Assembly: GCF_002998435.1 (NCBI RefSeq)
Contig: NZ_CP027231.1
Location: forward strand, 1,839,001 to 1,903,000
DNA: 64,000 nt
Source of the DNA: Bacteroides zoogleoformans
GTDB lineage: Bacteria; Bacteroidota; Bacteroidia; Bacteroidales; Bacteroidaceae
Direction of reading: 5' to 3'
The notes beneath the pieces are model-generated. The model saw nothing but the letters and a program-made list of their open reading frames with translations, was not told where the DNA came from and did not search any database. This document shows positions 53,296-62,849 of this stretch, in pieces (the first letter of the stretch is position 1; each line of letters opens with the position of its first letter). The translations under genes and the position numbers were made by a program.

Positions 53296-55095
53296 ATGGA
53301 TTTGAATCTTGCGGATATAGAAGAAGAGGTGCTCGACTTTATCATTGGAGAGGTACAAGCCGAGGTTCGCATTCTAACAGTGGCTGATGACCGGTTGTAC
53401 ATCTACAAAGAAAAAACGTTCGTTCCCGACGAGTTGGATTTTCAAACAACTACCATACTTATACATCCGGAAGACGCCCCCGGCTACGTGCAAATGTTCA
53501 ATGATATTTCAACGGGCAAGGTAGATAAAAACAGGAAAACTTTCAGAGCAAGAAGCGGTGACGGGACTTATCGCCATTATCGCATTCAGTGCATGCGCCA
53601 CGCAGACCAACAGGGCGAAACGGACTACATCCTTTTCACCCGATGCGATGTCACCGCTCATATAATGCAGTCCGAGAAGCATACGGAACTGGTTCATTAT
53701 ACCAATCAAGCCCATCTGATAAACCAAAACTGCGGCATTACCTTCTGGCGCTACAATCCATACACACGTATCTTCCACAACATCGATCCTTACCTCGATG
53801 AATACGAACCGGACATGAGTGCCGAGCAATTATTGCAATTCACCCATCCCGATGACAAAGAGACGGTAAGCAAATACCTTGAACGTAGCGAATCACTTTG
53901 CACGGAGATGCAACAGTTTCATTGCAGCTGTGCATGGGAGAACGGCATGGACTATCACTATTACAAGTTCATTCAGATCCCCTTCCTTGACGGAAAAGGG
54001 AAACTATTGGAATACGGCATTGCCCGCATAGACGAAACCCAAAAGGCAGAAACCGACCGGATGCTGCGCATCTCGCAGAGAGTGGGCAGAATAGGCTCGT
54101 GGAGCATAGATTACCAGATGGACAAATGTTTCTGCTCCGAAGAATTGCAAAAGCTGTTGGAGATGGATGAATACACTCCGGGCTTCAGCATCCGCAACTA
54201 CGTGCACGAAGACGATAAAGACGAGTACGACCGCATCATAGCCGAAAACAAGGAAAAAGGAACCGATTACTCTTTCATCATGCGATTTAACACCGCGGCC
54301 GGCCGGATAAAATGGATGGAGTTTCAAGCCATAGCTATCAAAAACATCGAAGACAAGACTGTGGGCTATTACGGCACACTGACCGACGTGACCGACATCT
54401 ACCTCGCTCGTCTGAAAGCTGAAGAGAGCGACCGCCTGAAGACGGCTTTCCTCGCCAACATGAGCCATGAGATACGCACACCGCTCAATGCCATTGTAGG
54501 GTTCAGCGACATACTGGCCACAGAAGAGATAAGCCCGGAAGATAAAAAGGCTTTTGGAAATATAATCCGGTCGAACAACGAACAATTACTCACGCTAATC
54601 AATGATATTCTCGACCTCAGCAACTTGGAGTCGGGCAGTGTGAAGTTCGTAAAGACTTCGTTCGATGTGGAAGAACTGATGAATGAAATCTACGCTTCCT
54701 ATCACCCCAAGTTTAAAGATCTACCTGTCAAATTCGTTTATATACCGAAAGGCAAACATATCACGATGTGTCAAGACCGCCAGCGCCTGACAACCGTATT
54801 GACGAACTTCGTGAACAATGCCATCAAATACACGGACAAAGGCTCCATCACTATCGGCTATCAGGAAGAAGACGAAGGAGTGAAGTTTACGGTAACCGAT
54901 ACCGGAACGGGCATACCGAGCGACATGTTGGACAAGATTTTCAACCGATTCGAGAAATTAGGCTCTTTGGTGAAAGGCACGGGCCTGGGCCTGAGCATTT
55001 GCAAGACACTTGCCGACCGCATGCACGGAACGATAGGCGTAGAGTCTGTTCCCGGTGAAGGCAGTACTTTCTGGTTCCGGCTGGGACTGAAATAA
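53296..55095 (+). CDS. Soluble PAS-domain sensor histidine kinase
   Basis: Protein of 599 aa with no membrane helix or signal peptide. Two to three PAS-like folds fill residues about 10-375 (for example GSWSIDYQMDKCFCSEELQKLLEMD near 271). The kinase core follows: H box FLANMSHEIRTPLNAIVG with His391, N box NFVNNAIKYT, G1 DTGTGI, F box IFNRFEK, G2 KGTGLGLSI. No receiver domain or response regulator gene is nearby, so its partner is encoded elsewhere. The signal is unknown; an intracellular cue is implied by the lack of membrane segments. Confidence 0.92.
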   Translation: MDLNLADIEEEVLDFIIGEVQAEVRILTVADDRLYIYKEKTFVPDELDFQTTTILIHPEDAPGYVQMFNDISTGKVDKNRKTFRARSGDGTYRHYRIQCMRHADQQGETDYILFTRCDVTAHIMQSEKHTELVHYTNQAHLINQNCGITFWRYNPYTRIFHNIDPYLDEYEPDMSAEQLLQFTHPDDKETVSKYLERSESLCTEMQQFHCSCAWENGMDYHYYKFIQIPFLDGKGKLLEYGIARIDETQKAETDRMLRISQRVGRIGSWSIDYQMDKCFCSEELQKLLEMDEYTPGFSIRNYVHEDDKDEYDRIIAENKEKGTDYSFIMRFNTAAGRIKWMEFQAIAIKNIEDKTVGYYGTLTDVTDIYLARLKAEESDRLKTAFLANMSHEIRTPLNAIVGFSDILATEEISPEDKKAFGNIIRSNNEQLLTLINDILDLSNLESGSVKFVKTSFDVEELMNEIYASYHPKFKDLPVKFVYIPKGKHITMCQDRQRLTTVLTNFVNNAIKYTDKGSITIGYQEEDEGVKFTVTDTGTGIPSDMLDKIFNRFEKLGSLVKGTGLGLSICKTLADRMHGTIGVESVPGEGSTFWFRLGLK

Positions 55096-55133
55096 TTCTA
55101 TCGCCAAGAAGCCCGAATAAACGGCAAAATGGT

Positions 55134-55141
55134 TACCTTTG
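55134..55141 (+). promoter_or_regulatory. -7 box before the XRE/cupin gene
   Basis: TACCTTTG matches TAnnTTTG, 31 bp before the ATG at 55172. It excludes the in-frame start at 55139. Confidence 0.45.
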
Positions 55142-55171
55142 CCGACATATCAAAATAAATACATCTACCTA

Positions 55172-55726
55172 ATGGACGAACAGATTAGACAAATAGCCGA
55201 GCGCCTGCGCGGACTGCGCGACGTATTGGAACTGACCGCCGAGGATATTGCCCGAGATTGTGACATCTCTGTCGAAGAATATCGTCTTGCCGAAACCGGC
55301 GACCATGACATCTCCGTCAGCATGCTGCAAAAAATCGCCCGCCGCTACGCCATCGCACTCGATGCGCTAATGTTCGGGCAAGAGCCTAAAATGACCTCCT
55401 ATTTCCTGACACGTGCCGGAAAGGGAACCAGCATGGAACGTACCAAAGCCTATAAATATCAATCGCTGGCCGCCGGCTTCATCAATCGTACAGCCGACCC
55501 ATTCATCGTGACCGTGGAACCTAAGTCCGACGACACGCCGATGCACTTCAACAGCCATCCCGGACAAGAGTTCAACCTTATACTCGAGGGACGCATGATG
55601 ATTTGCATCGACGGTAAAGAACTGATTCTGAACGAGGGAGACAGTCTGTACTTCAACTCCAAACTGCCGCATGGCATGAAAGCGCTGGACGGAAAAACCG
55701 TGCGCTTCCTTGCAGTCATCATGTAG
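55172..55726 (+). CDS. XRE-family regulator with C-terminal cupin domain
   Basis: Transcription regulator of 184 aa. Helix-turn-helix about 5-62 (LRGLRDVLELTAEDIARDCDISVEEY); cupin about 105-182 (HPGQEFNLILEGRMMI, EGDSLYFNSKLPHGMKAL) with His ligands for metal or small-molecule binding. It lies 60 bp before an acyl-CoA synthetase gene, a pairing common in Bacteroides, and probably senses a small acid or acyl product and controls that gene. Start set by promoter position. Confidence 0.88.
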   Translation: MDEQIRQIAERLRGLRDVLELTAEDIARDCDISVEEYRLAETGDHDISVSMLQKIARRYAIALDALMFGQEPKMTSYFLTRAGKGTSMERTKAYKYQSLAAGFINRTADPFIVTVEPKSDDTPMHFNSHPGQEFNLILEGRMMICIDGKELILNEGDSLYFNSKLPHGMKALDGKTVRFLAVIM

Positions 55727-55786
55727 AAATGCAATATTGTGCAATCTGCACATCAGCCATATAATATACGTTAGCACATCAGCAAA

Positions 55787-57442
55787 ATGTTAGAAAGATT
55801 TTTATCGCAAACCTCTTTTTCTTCGCAAGAAGATTTCATCAAGAATTTTAAAGTAAACGTGCCGGAGAACTTCAACTTCGGCTATGACATAGTAGATGCC
55901 TGGGCTGCCGAAGAGCCTGACAAGAAGGCCCTGCTCTGGACCAACGACCAAGGCGAATGCCGCCAATACACCTTTGCCGACCTCAAGGCCGAAACCGACC
56001 GTACTGCCGCCTACTTTCAAAGGCTCGGCATAGGTCATGGAGATATGGTGATGCTTATTCTGAAACGTCGTGTGGAATTCTGGTTCAGCATCATCGCCCT
56101 GCACAAATTGGGTGCGGTGGTCATCCCTGCCACACACCTGCTGACAAAGAAAGACATCGTCTATCGATGCAATGCCGCCGGCATCAAGATGATAGTCTGC
56201 GCAGGTGAAGAGGTTATCATCAAGCACATTGTGGATGCCATACCGCAATCACCCAGCCTGAAAACACTTGTCAGCATCGGGCCGGACATGCCCGAAGGCT
56301 TCGAAAACTTCCATAAAGGAGTGGAGGCAGCTCCTGCTTTCGTCCGCCCGGCGCATGCCAACAGCAACGAAGACACCTCGCTGATGTACTTCACCAGCGG
56401 CACCACGGGCAACCCGAAGATGGTGGCACACGACTTCACCTATCCACTGGGGCACATCGTCACCGCCGGATTCTGGCACAACCTGCACCGTGACAGCCTG
56501 CATTTCACCATTGCCGATACCGGCTGGGGAAAAGCCGTCTGGGGGAAACTGTACGGACAGATGATTGTTGGTGCCAATATCTTTGTCTACGACCATGAGA
56601 AATTCACCCCTGCCGACATACTGGACAAAATACACGAGTACCGCATCACCTCGCTTTGCGCACCGCCCACCATATACCGCTTCCTCATCAAAGAGGATAT
56701 CACGAAGTACGACCTCTCGTCGTTGGAGTACTGCACCACCGCCGGCGAAGCACTCAACTTCTCAGTCTACGAAACTTTTAAGAAGGTCACCGGCATACGC
56801 CTGATGGAAGGATTCGGGCAGACGGAAACCACGCTTACGCTGGGTACCTTCCCATGGATGGAACCGAAACCGGGCAGCATGGGTGTGCCCAATCCGCAGT
56901 ATGCCATCGACCTGCTGACTCCTGACGACCGTTCGGCCGAAGACGGCGAACAGGGACAAATCGTTATCCGCACAGACAAAGGAAAACCTATAGGTCTGTT
57001 CAAAGAGTATTACCGCGCCCCCGGACTGACGGAAGACGCATGGCACGACGGCATCTACTACACGGGCGACGTGGCATGGCGCGACGAAGACGGCTACTAC
57101 TGGTTCGTGGGGCGTGCCGATGACGTCATCAAGAGCAGCGGCTACCGCATCGGCCCGTTTGAGGTGGAAAACGCACTGATGACCCACCCCGCCGTAGTAG
57201 AATGCGCCATCACCGGAGTGCCCGACGAAATACGCGGACAAGTGGTGAAGGCCACCATCATATTGAGCAAGGAATACAAGGAGCGTGCCGGCGAGGAGCT
57301 TATCAAAGAGTTGCAGAACCACGTAAAGAAAGTGACCGCACCCTATAAATATCCGCGTGTCATCGAATTCGTAGACGAACTTCCCAAGACCATCAGCGGT
57401 AAAATCCGTCGCGTGGAAATCAGGAAAAACGATGAAAAATAG
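55787..57442 (+). CDS. AMP-forming acyl-CoA synthetase (acetyl/medium-chain type)
   Basis: ANL-superfamily enzyme of 551 aa that activates a carboxylic acid with ATP to acyl-AMP and then acyl-CoA. ATP loop YFTSGTTGNPKM near 203, EGFGQTET near 343, YYTGD near 424, hinge GRADDVIKSSGYRI near 442, and the catalytic lysine region PKTISGKIRR near the C-terminus. The acid substrate cannot be told; the family includes acetate, propionate, butyrate and aromatic acids. It is 60 bp after the XRE/cupin gene and 30 bp before the outer-membrane deacylase gene, so likely part of one operon. Confidence 0.92.
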   Translation: MLERFLSQTSFSSQEDFIKNFKVNVPENFNFGYDIVDAWAAEEPDKKALLWTNDQGECRQYTFADLKAETDRTAAYFQRLGIGHGDMVMLILKRRVEFWFSIIALHKLGAVVIPATHLLTKKDIVYRCNAAGIKMIVCAGEEVIIKHIVDAIPQSPSLKTLVSIGPDMPEGFENFHKGVEAAPAFVRPAHANSNEDTSLMYFTSGTTGNPKMVAHDFTYPLGHIVTAGFWHNLHRDSLHFTIADTGWGKAVWGKLYGQMIVGANIFVYDHEKFTPADILDKIHEYRITSLCAPPTIYRFLIKEDITKYDLSSLEYCTTAGEALNFSVYETFKKVTGIRLMEGFGQTETTLTLGTFPWMEPKPGSMGVPNPQYAIDLLTPDDRSAEDGEQGQIVIRTDKGKPIGLFKEYYRAPGLTEDAWHDGIYYTGDVAWRDEDGYYWFVGRADDVIKSSGYRIGPFEVENALMTHPAVVECAITGVPDEIRGQVVKATIILSKEYKERAGEELIKELQNHVKKVTAPYKYPRVIEFVDELPKTISGKIRRVEIRKNDEK

Positions 57443-57472
57443 TTTCTTCCAACCCAAAGACTGACAGGTATT

Positions 57473-58717
57473 ATGGAACATAACAAGCGGACATGGAAGC
57501 TGCTGCCTCTCATCATGGGAGCCATGCTTCTTTGGTCTGACATACTATATGCGCAAGCAAGAACAGCCAATGACGCTCAGCAAAACGCCTCGGACACGGT
57601 TTCGTTTACAAAGCGCTTCATCCACCGGTTGGAAGTGGAGGGGCGTGCCGGTTACATTTTTCCTACCAATGCTTTTCTGAAAGGAGAAAACAGCGGGATG
57701 AAGAGAATGGAAACGGCTTATGCCGGCCATTTGAAGTACGCCCTCCAGTTTCGCCCTCACACGAAAGCTTCGCAAGCCTACATCAGTGCTTATCAAGGCA
57801 TAGGTCTGGGTTATTTCAACTTCGGCAACCATCGGGAAATAGGTAATCCGCTTGCTCTCTATCTGTTTCAAGGCGGAAGTATTGCCCGCCTCTCTCCTCG
57901 TTTATCACTCAACTACGAGTGGAATTTCGGTATTTCGTGGGGTTGGCAGCCTTACAACGAGACAAGCAATCCCAACAACAAGGTGATAGGTTCGCGTATC
58001 AACGCCTATCTCAACACCCACCTTTATCTGAATTGGACAATCTCCCCCCTGTTCGACCTCACGCTGGGAGCCACTGGCAGCCACTTCTCTAACGGAAACA
58101 CCCGATACCCCAATTCGGGATTGAACACGATAGACAGCAAAATAGGGCTGATATACAACTTCAACCGCAAAACTTACGAGACTGCAGGTTTGTGCCAACA
58201 TCCGGCCGTTCCTCCTTTTCCCCGACACGTCAGCTATGACTTGACACTGTTCGGATCATGGAGAAAAAAAGCGGTGGATGTCCCCGGCGGACAAGTACCT
58301 GCTCCCGACACCTACCCCGTGTTTGGCTTCGGCTTTGCACCGATGTACAACTTCGGTTACAAGTTCCGTGCGGGCGTATCGTTGGATGGTGTATATGACG
58401 GCAGTGCCAATATCCGGGCTACAAACGATTCTCAAGAGTTTCTCATACCGGCATTGCACAAGCAGTTGGCCTTAGGCTTATCTGCGCGCGGAGAGTTTGC
58501 GATGCCTTATTTCACCGTGGGCATCGGGGTCGGTGCCAACGTGCTGCATGGTGGTGGTGACATGAATACCTTCTACCAGATACTGGCACTAAAGATAGAC
58601 ATGTGGCGCAACTCCTACCTACACATAGGCTATAGCCTCTGCGAATTTCACGACCCTAACTTCCTGATGCTGGGCATCGGCTATCGCTTCAACAATAAAC
58701 TTCCTAAGTTGTTCTGA
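57473..58717 (+). CDS. PagL-like acyloxyacyl hydrolase (lipid A deacylase-related)
   Basis: Outer-membrane protein of 414 aa. Signal peptide ends near residue 28 (YAQA). Many alternating beta strands indicate a barrel, and the C-terminus ends in Phe. The catalytic His-Ser motif of PagL is present as HFSNGNT (His204, Ser206) followed by PNSGLN. PagL removes the 3-position acyl chain of lipid A. At more than twice the length of Pseudomonas PagL (173 aa), this protein has extra N- and C-terminal strands, as in Bacteroidales homologues. Activity on lipid A is by family only. Confidence 0.8.
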   Translation: MEHNKRTWKLLPLIMGAMLLWSDILYAQARTANDAQQNASDTVSFTKRFIHRLEVEGRAGYIFPTNAFLKGENSGMKRMETAYAGHLKYALQFRPHTKASQAYISAYQGIGLGYFNFGNHREIGNPLALYLFQGGSIARLSPRLSLNYEWNFGISWGWQPYNETSNPNNKVIGSRINAYLNTHLYLNWTISPLFDLTLGATGSHFSNGNTRYPNSGLNTIDSKIGLIYNFNRKTYETAGLCQHPAVPPFPRHVSYDLTLFGSWRKKAVDVPGGQVPAPDTYPVFGFGFAPMYNFGYKFRAGVSLDGVYDGSANIRATNDSQEFLIPALHKQLALGLSARGEFAMPYFTVGIGVGANVLHGGGDMNTFYQILALKIDMWRNSYLHIGYSLCEFHDPNFLMLGIGYRFNNKLPKLF

Positions 58718-58866
58718 AAAGGGAAGGGAGGATTTTCCGAAAGGAACTTTCAGGCTCGAATGACGGGACCACCGGTACTACACTTCATTGCGCTTCATAG
58801 GCAGACGAAAGGAAACAGAAAGAACAAAAACTTACAGTTTCTCCGTGTAGTATGTGTCTAAAGTTG

Positions 58867-58874
58867 TATCTTTG
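58867..58874 (+). promoter_or_regulatory. -7 box of the PASTA-rluD-ddl operon
   Basis: TATCTTTG matches TAnnTTTG, 27 bp before the PASTA gene start. Confidence 0.5.
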
Positions 58875-58900
58875 TCCGGAATAACGTACAACAATAGCTT

Positions 58901-59557
58901 ATGACAATCAAAGATTTTTTCTCTTTCAGGCAGAATAAGTACTTTTGGGTGAATATCATCGCAATGGTTGTTACCATAAATGTCGTGCTATTCGGGGTTC
59001 TGAAGGGATTGGATATATATACGCACCATGGCAATGCCGTGGTGGTGCCCAACGTAAAAGGAATGGGCGTGGAAGAAGCAGAAAAGATATTCCGTAACCG
59101 GGGATTGAACTGCGTGGTGACTGACTCCAACTACGTAAAGACAATGCCCTTCGGAAGTATCCTTGAATATAGTCCGGCCGCCGGACAGAAAGTGAAAGAA
59201 GGCCGTGTCATTTACCTCACCATCAACTCTCGGAGCACCCCTTTGCAGAGCGTTCCAGACGTGGCGGACAACAGCTCGCTGCGCCAAGCGGAAGCACGTT
59301 TGCTGGCCGTCGGCTTCAAGCTGGCCGAGATACAGTATGTGCCCGGTGAGAAAGATTGGGTATACGGGGTGAAGTACAAAGGCAGGCAACTGGCAACCGG
59401 AGAGAAAGTACCCATGGGCTCGGCCTTGACGCTGATGGTAGGCGGAGGAGGTGCCTTGCCGCAAGAAGCTGATTCGCTGGATAACGGGCTGATAGGAACC
59501 GACACCAATCCTGCGACATCACCTGACAAATCGGCAACAGACGAACCTTGGTTCTGA
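58901..59557 (+). CDS. PASTA domain protein
   Basis: Single-pass membrane protein of 218 aa: short cytosolic N-terminus, membrane helix about 14-36, then two to three PASTA modules in the periplasm (VVVPNVKGMGVEEAEKIF near 47, SVPDVADNSSLRQAEARLL near 117). There is no kinase domain. PASTA modules bind peptidoglycan or muropeptides. It heads the operon that contains rluD and ddl; the link with D-Ala-D-Ala ligase supports a cell-wall role. Confidence 0.87.
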   Translation: MTIKDFFSFRQNKYFWVNIIAMVVTINVVLFGVLKGLDIYTHHGNAVVVPNVKGMGVEEAEKIFRNRGLNCVVTDSNYVKTMPFGSILEYSPAAGQKVKEGRVIYLTINSRSTPLQSVPDVADNSSLRQAEARLLAVGFKLAEIQYVPGEKDWVYGVKYKGRQLATGEKVPMGSALTLMVGGGGALPQEADSLDNGLIGTDTNPATSPDKSATDEPWF

Positions 59558-59618
59558 CACGTAACAGAACAAAACGCTTGCTAATTGCAAATAGTCAAAA
59601 AAAACAGTAAGTGCATAG

Positions 59619-60686
59619 ATGATAGAATTGCCGGACAATATAGAGAATGATGAGTTGGACGATATAGAACCTGTGGGTAACGAAGCGCAACTCTATGAAC
59701 ACTTCCGCATAGTAGTGGACAGGGGGCAGGAGATGATGCGTGTGGACAAATATCTTTTCGACCGACTGACCAACGCTTCACGCAACCGCATACAGAAAGC
59801 CGCCGATGCCGGCTTCGTAATGGCCAACGGCAAACCTGTAAAGAGCAGTTACAAAGTGAAACCACTGGATATCATCACCGTGGTAATGGATCGTCCGCGT
59901 TACGAAAACGAGGTCATCCCCGAAGATATCCCCCTCGATATCGTATATGAAGACAAATGCCTCATGGTGGTGAACAAGCCCGCCGGATTAGTGGTACACC
60001 CCGGACACGGCAACTATCGCGGCACACTTGTCAACGCCATTGCCTGGCACCTGAAAGATACCCCCGACTATGATGCCAACGATCCGCACGTGGGGTTGGT
60101 ACACCGTATCGACAAAGATACTTCCGGTCTGCTGGTGATAGCCAAAACTCCGGATACAAAGACCAGTCTCGGCAATCAATTCTTTTATAAGACCACCAAG
60201 CGACGCTATCGTGCACTGGTATGGGGGAACGTAGAACAAGACGAAGGCACCATCGAGGGAAACATAGGACGCAATCCCAAAGACCGCATGCAGATGACCG
60301 TCCTCCCCGACGATCAGGGCAAGCATGCCGTGACCCACTACCGGGTGGTGGAGCGTATGGGCTACGTCACTCTGGTAGAATGCATCCTCGAAACGGGGCG
60401 CACCCATCAAATCCGTGTGCACATGAAGCACATCGGTCACGTCCTCTTCAACGACGAGCGCTACGGCGGCCACGAGATTCTGCGGGGAACTCATTTTACC
60501 AAATACAAACAATTTGTAAATAATTGCTTCGACACCTGTCCGCGGCAGGCGTTGCACGCCATGACACTGGGATTCATACATCCCGCCACCGGAGAAGAGA
60601 TGAATTTCACCTCCGAACTGCCTGACGACATGACTCTGCTGATAGACAAATGGAGAAGCTACATCAGTAACAGAGAATTAGAATGA
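59619..60686 (+). CDS. rluD: RluD-type 23S rRNA pseudouridine synthase
   Basis: RluA-family enzyme of 355 aa. S4 RNA-binding domain about 40-92 (MRVDKYLFDRLTNASRNRIQKAADAGFV), catalytic domain with Asp165 in HRIDKDTSGL, and RTHQIRVHMKHIGHVLFND near 265. The length and S4 domain fit RluD, which modifies helix 69 of 23S rRNA; another RluA-family specificity cannot be excluded. The last 4 bp overlap the start of ddl (ATGA). Confidence 0.9.
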   Translation: MIELPDNIENDELDDIEPVGNEAQLYEHFRIVVDRGQEMMRVDKYLFDRLTNASRNRIQKAADAGFVMANGKPVKSSYKVKPLDIITVVMDRPRYENEVIPEDIPLDIVYEDKCLMVVNKPAGLVVHPGHGNYRGTLVNAIAWHLKDTPDYDANDPHVGLVHRIDKDTSGLLVIAKTPDTKTSLGNQFFYKTTKRRYRALVWGNVEQDEGTIEGNIGRNPKDRMQMTVLPDDQGKHAVTHYRVVERMGYVTLVECILETGRTHQIRVHMKHIGHVLFNDERYGGHEILRGTHFTKYKQFVNNCFDTCPRQALHAMTLGFIHPATGEEMNFTSELPDDMTLLIDKWRSYISNRELE

Positions 60687-61666
60687 TTAGAATGAAACGT
60701 ACCATTGCTATTGTAGGAGGAGGTGATACCTCCGAATTTCAGGTGTCCATGTGCAGTGCGCAAGGAGTCTATTCCTTTATCGACAAGGAAAAATACACAC
60801 CTTATATCGTGCAAATGTGCGGCAGGGATTGGCATGTACAGCTTCCCGACGGAACAACAGCCCCCATAGACCGTAATGACTTCAGTTTCTTGCTGAACGG
60901 CGAGAAAGTGGTGTTCGACTTTGCCTATATCACCATTCACGGCACTCCGGGCGAGGACGGACGCTTGCAAGGCTATTTCGACATGCTGAACATCCCCTAC
61001 TCTTGTTGCGGCGTGCTGACAGCTGCGCTCACCTACAATAAGTTTGCCTGTAACCAATATCTCAAATCTTTTGGCGTGCGCATTGCCCGTTCGTTACTGC
61101 TGCAAAAAGGACAAGCTGTCTCCGATGAGTACATCATTGAGAGAATAGGCCTGCCTTGTTTCATCAAGCCCAATATGGGAGGCAGCAGTTTCGGCGTCAC
61201 CAAGGTAAAAACCCGCGAACAGATACAGCCCGCAATCGCCAAAGCTTATAAAGAGTCACGAGAAGCAGTAGTGGAGACTTTTTTGAAGGGAACGGAACTG
61301 ACCTGCGGGTGCTACAAAACGAGAAAAAAGGGTGTGGTATTCCCAATCACGGAAGTGGTGTCCCACAATGAGTACTTTGACTATGAAGCCAAATACAATG
61401 GCAAATCTGACGAGATTACTCCCGCCCGCATTTCAGAGGGATTGCACAACCGCTTGGTTCAACTCACTTCCTCCATTTATGACCTGCTGAAAGCTCGTGG
61501 AATCATCCGAGTGGACTACATTATTACGTCCGGTGAAAAGATAAATCTGCTGGAAGTGAACACGACCCCGGGCATGACTCCCACCAGCTTCATCCCACAA
61601 CAGGTGCGTGCCTCCGGACTGGATATGAAGGATATAATGACAGAAATTATAGAAAACGCATTTTAG
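60683..61666 (+). CDS. ddl: D-alanine--D-alanine ligase
   Basis: Makes the D-Ala-D-Ala dipeptide for peptidoglycan. 327 aa (ATG at 60692 is an alternative, giving MKRTIAIVGGG). ATP-grasp fold: HGTPGEDGRLQGYFDMLNIPYSCCG near 88-112, PCFIKPNMGGSSFGV near 155-169, and the Mg-binding EVNTTPGMTPTS near the C-terminus. Translationally coupled to rluD by a 4-bp overlap. The IPYSCCGV segment, with Tyr before the active loop, is usual for D-Ala-D-Ala rather than D-Ala-D-Lac enzymes. Confidence 0.95.
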   Translation: MIRMKRTIAIVGGGDTSEFQVSMCSAQGVYSFIDKEKYTPYIVQMCGRDWHVQLPDGTTAPIDRNDFSFLLNGEKVVFDFAYITIHGTPGEDGRLQGYFDMLNIPYSCCGVLTAALTYNKFACNQYLKSFGVRIARSLLLQKGQAVSDEYIIERIGLPCFIKPNMGGSSFGVTKVKTREQIQPAIAKAYKESREAVVETFLKGTELTCGCYKTRKKGVVFPITEVVSHNEYFDYEAKYNGKSDEITPARISEGLHNRLVQLTSSIYDLLKARGIIRVDYIITSGEKINLLEVNTTPGMTPTSFIPQQVRASGLDMKDIMTEIIENAF

Positions 61667-61690
61667 CGGTAACACTAATCCCCGATAATT

Positions 61691-62845
61691 ATGAACGCGA
61701 ACGTAGAATTTGATGAAATCCGACCTTATTACGATGAGGAGCTTCCACAGATTTATGAGGAATTGATTGCTGATGCGGCATTCCGCGAAGCTGTTTCAAG
61801 GGTTATGCCCGGTGTGCCTTTTGAACAGATCGCTCAACAGATGCGTGCCTGCAAGACCAAATTGGCGTTTCAGAAAGCTTTCTCCTACAACCTTATACAG
61901 AACATTATCAAAAAGGCTACGGATGGAGTGACATTGGATCATACCGCCTTGCCCGACGAAGGAAAGAATTTCACCTATATCTCCAACCACCGCGACATCA
62001 TACTCGACTCCGGATTCCTCTCCGTCTTGCTGGTAGACGTGGGACTGGACACTCCGGAAATAGCCATCGGAAACAACCTGCTCATCTATCCGTGGATAAA
62101 GAAGCTGGTGCGTATCAATAAATCGTTCATCGTACAGCGCGGACTGTCGATGCGCCAAATGCTGGAGTCTTCCATCCGCATGTCGACCTATATGCACTTC
62201 GTCATTCACACGAAAAAACAATCCATCTGGATTGCCCAGCGCGAAGGACGTGCCAAGGATTCTGACGACCGCACGCAGGAAAGCGTATTGAAGATGCTTG
62301 CCATGGGGGGCGAAGGCTCCGTCATTGACCGATTGATGGAGATGAACATTGCACCGACCGCCCTCTCCTACGAGTATGACCCGTGCGACTATCTAAAGGC
62401 GTGGGAGTTTCAACTGAAACGTGACAATCCGGAATATAAGAAGTCTACCACCGATGACCTACTGAACATGAAGACCGGTCTTTTCGGTTATAAAGGACAC
62501 GTACACTTCCGGCCCGGCACTTGCATCAATGATGAATTGAGCCGGATGGACAACACTCTGCCCAAGACGGAACTCTTCGCCCGCATATCGGCGTTGATAG
62601 ACAAGCGTATCCATTCCAACTACAAGATGTATCCGAACAACTACGTTGCGCACGATCTTCTTGAAGGTAACGATAACTTCGCATCGCACTATACGCCGGA
62701 AGACCGTGAACGCTTCCTCTCCTATTTGGAAAAACAACTGGGCCGCATTGAGATTGTAGACAAAGACGAGAGTTTCCTGCGTGAGAAAATGTTGTTAATG
62801 TATGCCAATCCTTTGAAAAACTATCTGGCCGCAACAAAAGAATAA
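61691..62845 (+). CDS. 1-acyl-glycerol-3-phosphate acyltransferase family protein
   Basis: PlsC-type acyltransferase domain protein of 384 aa, longer than standard PlsC (about 240). The N-terminal 90 residues are an extra domain. The active-site block reads YISNHRDIILDSGFL with His100 and Asp106, that is H-x5-D instead of the usual H-x4-D. Downstream motifs include FIVQRGLS near 148 and AQREGRAKDS near 185 (EGRAK is the substrate-binding block). It should acylate a lipid precursor at the inner membrane face. The lysophosphatidate substrate is family-based only. Confidence 0.8.
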   Translation: MNANVEFDEIRPYYDEELPQIYEELIADAAFREAVSRVMPGVPFEQIAQQMRACKTKLAFQKAFSYNLIQNIIKKATDGVTLDHTALPDEGKNFTYISNHRDIILDSGFLSVLLVDVGLDTPEIAIGNNLLIYPWIKKLVRINKSFIVQRGLSMRQMLESSIRMSTYMHFVIHTKKQSIWIAQREGRAKDSDDRTQESVLKMLAMGGEGSVIDRLMEMNIAPTALSYEYDPCDYLKAWEFQLKRDNPEYKKSTTDDLLNMKTGLFGYKGHVHFRPGTCINDELSRMDNTLPKTELFARISALIDKRIHSNYKMYPNNYVAHDLLEGNDNFASHYTPEDRERFLSYLEKQLGRIEIVDKDESFLREKMLLMYANPLKNYLAATKE

Positions 62846-62849
62846 TGAT

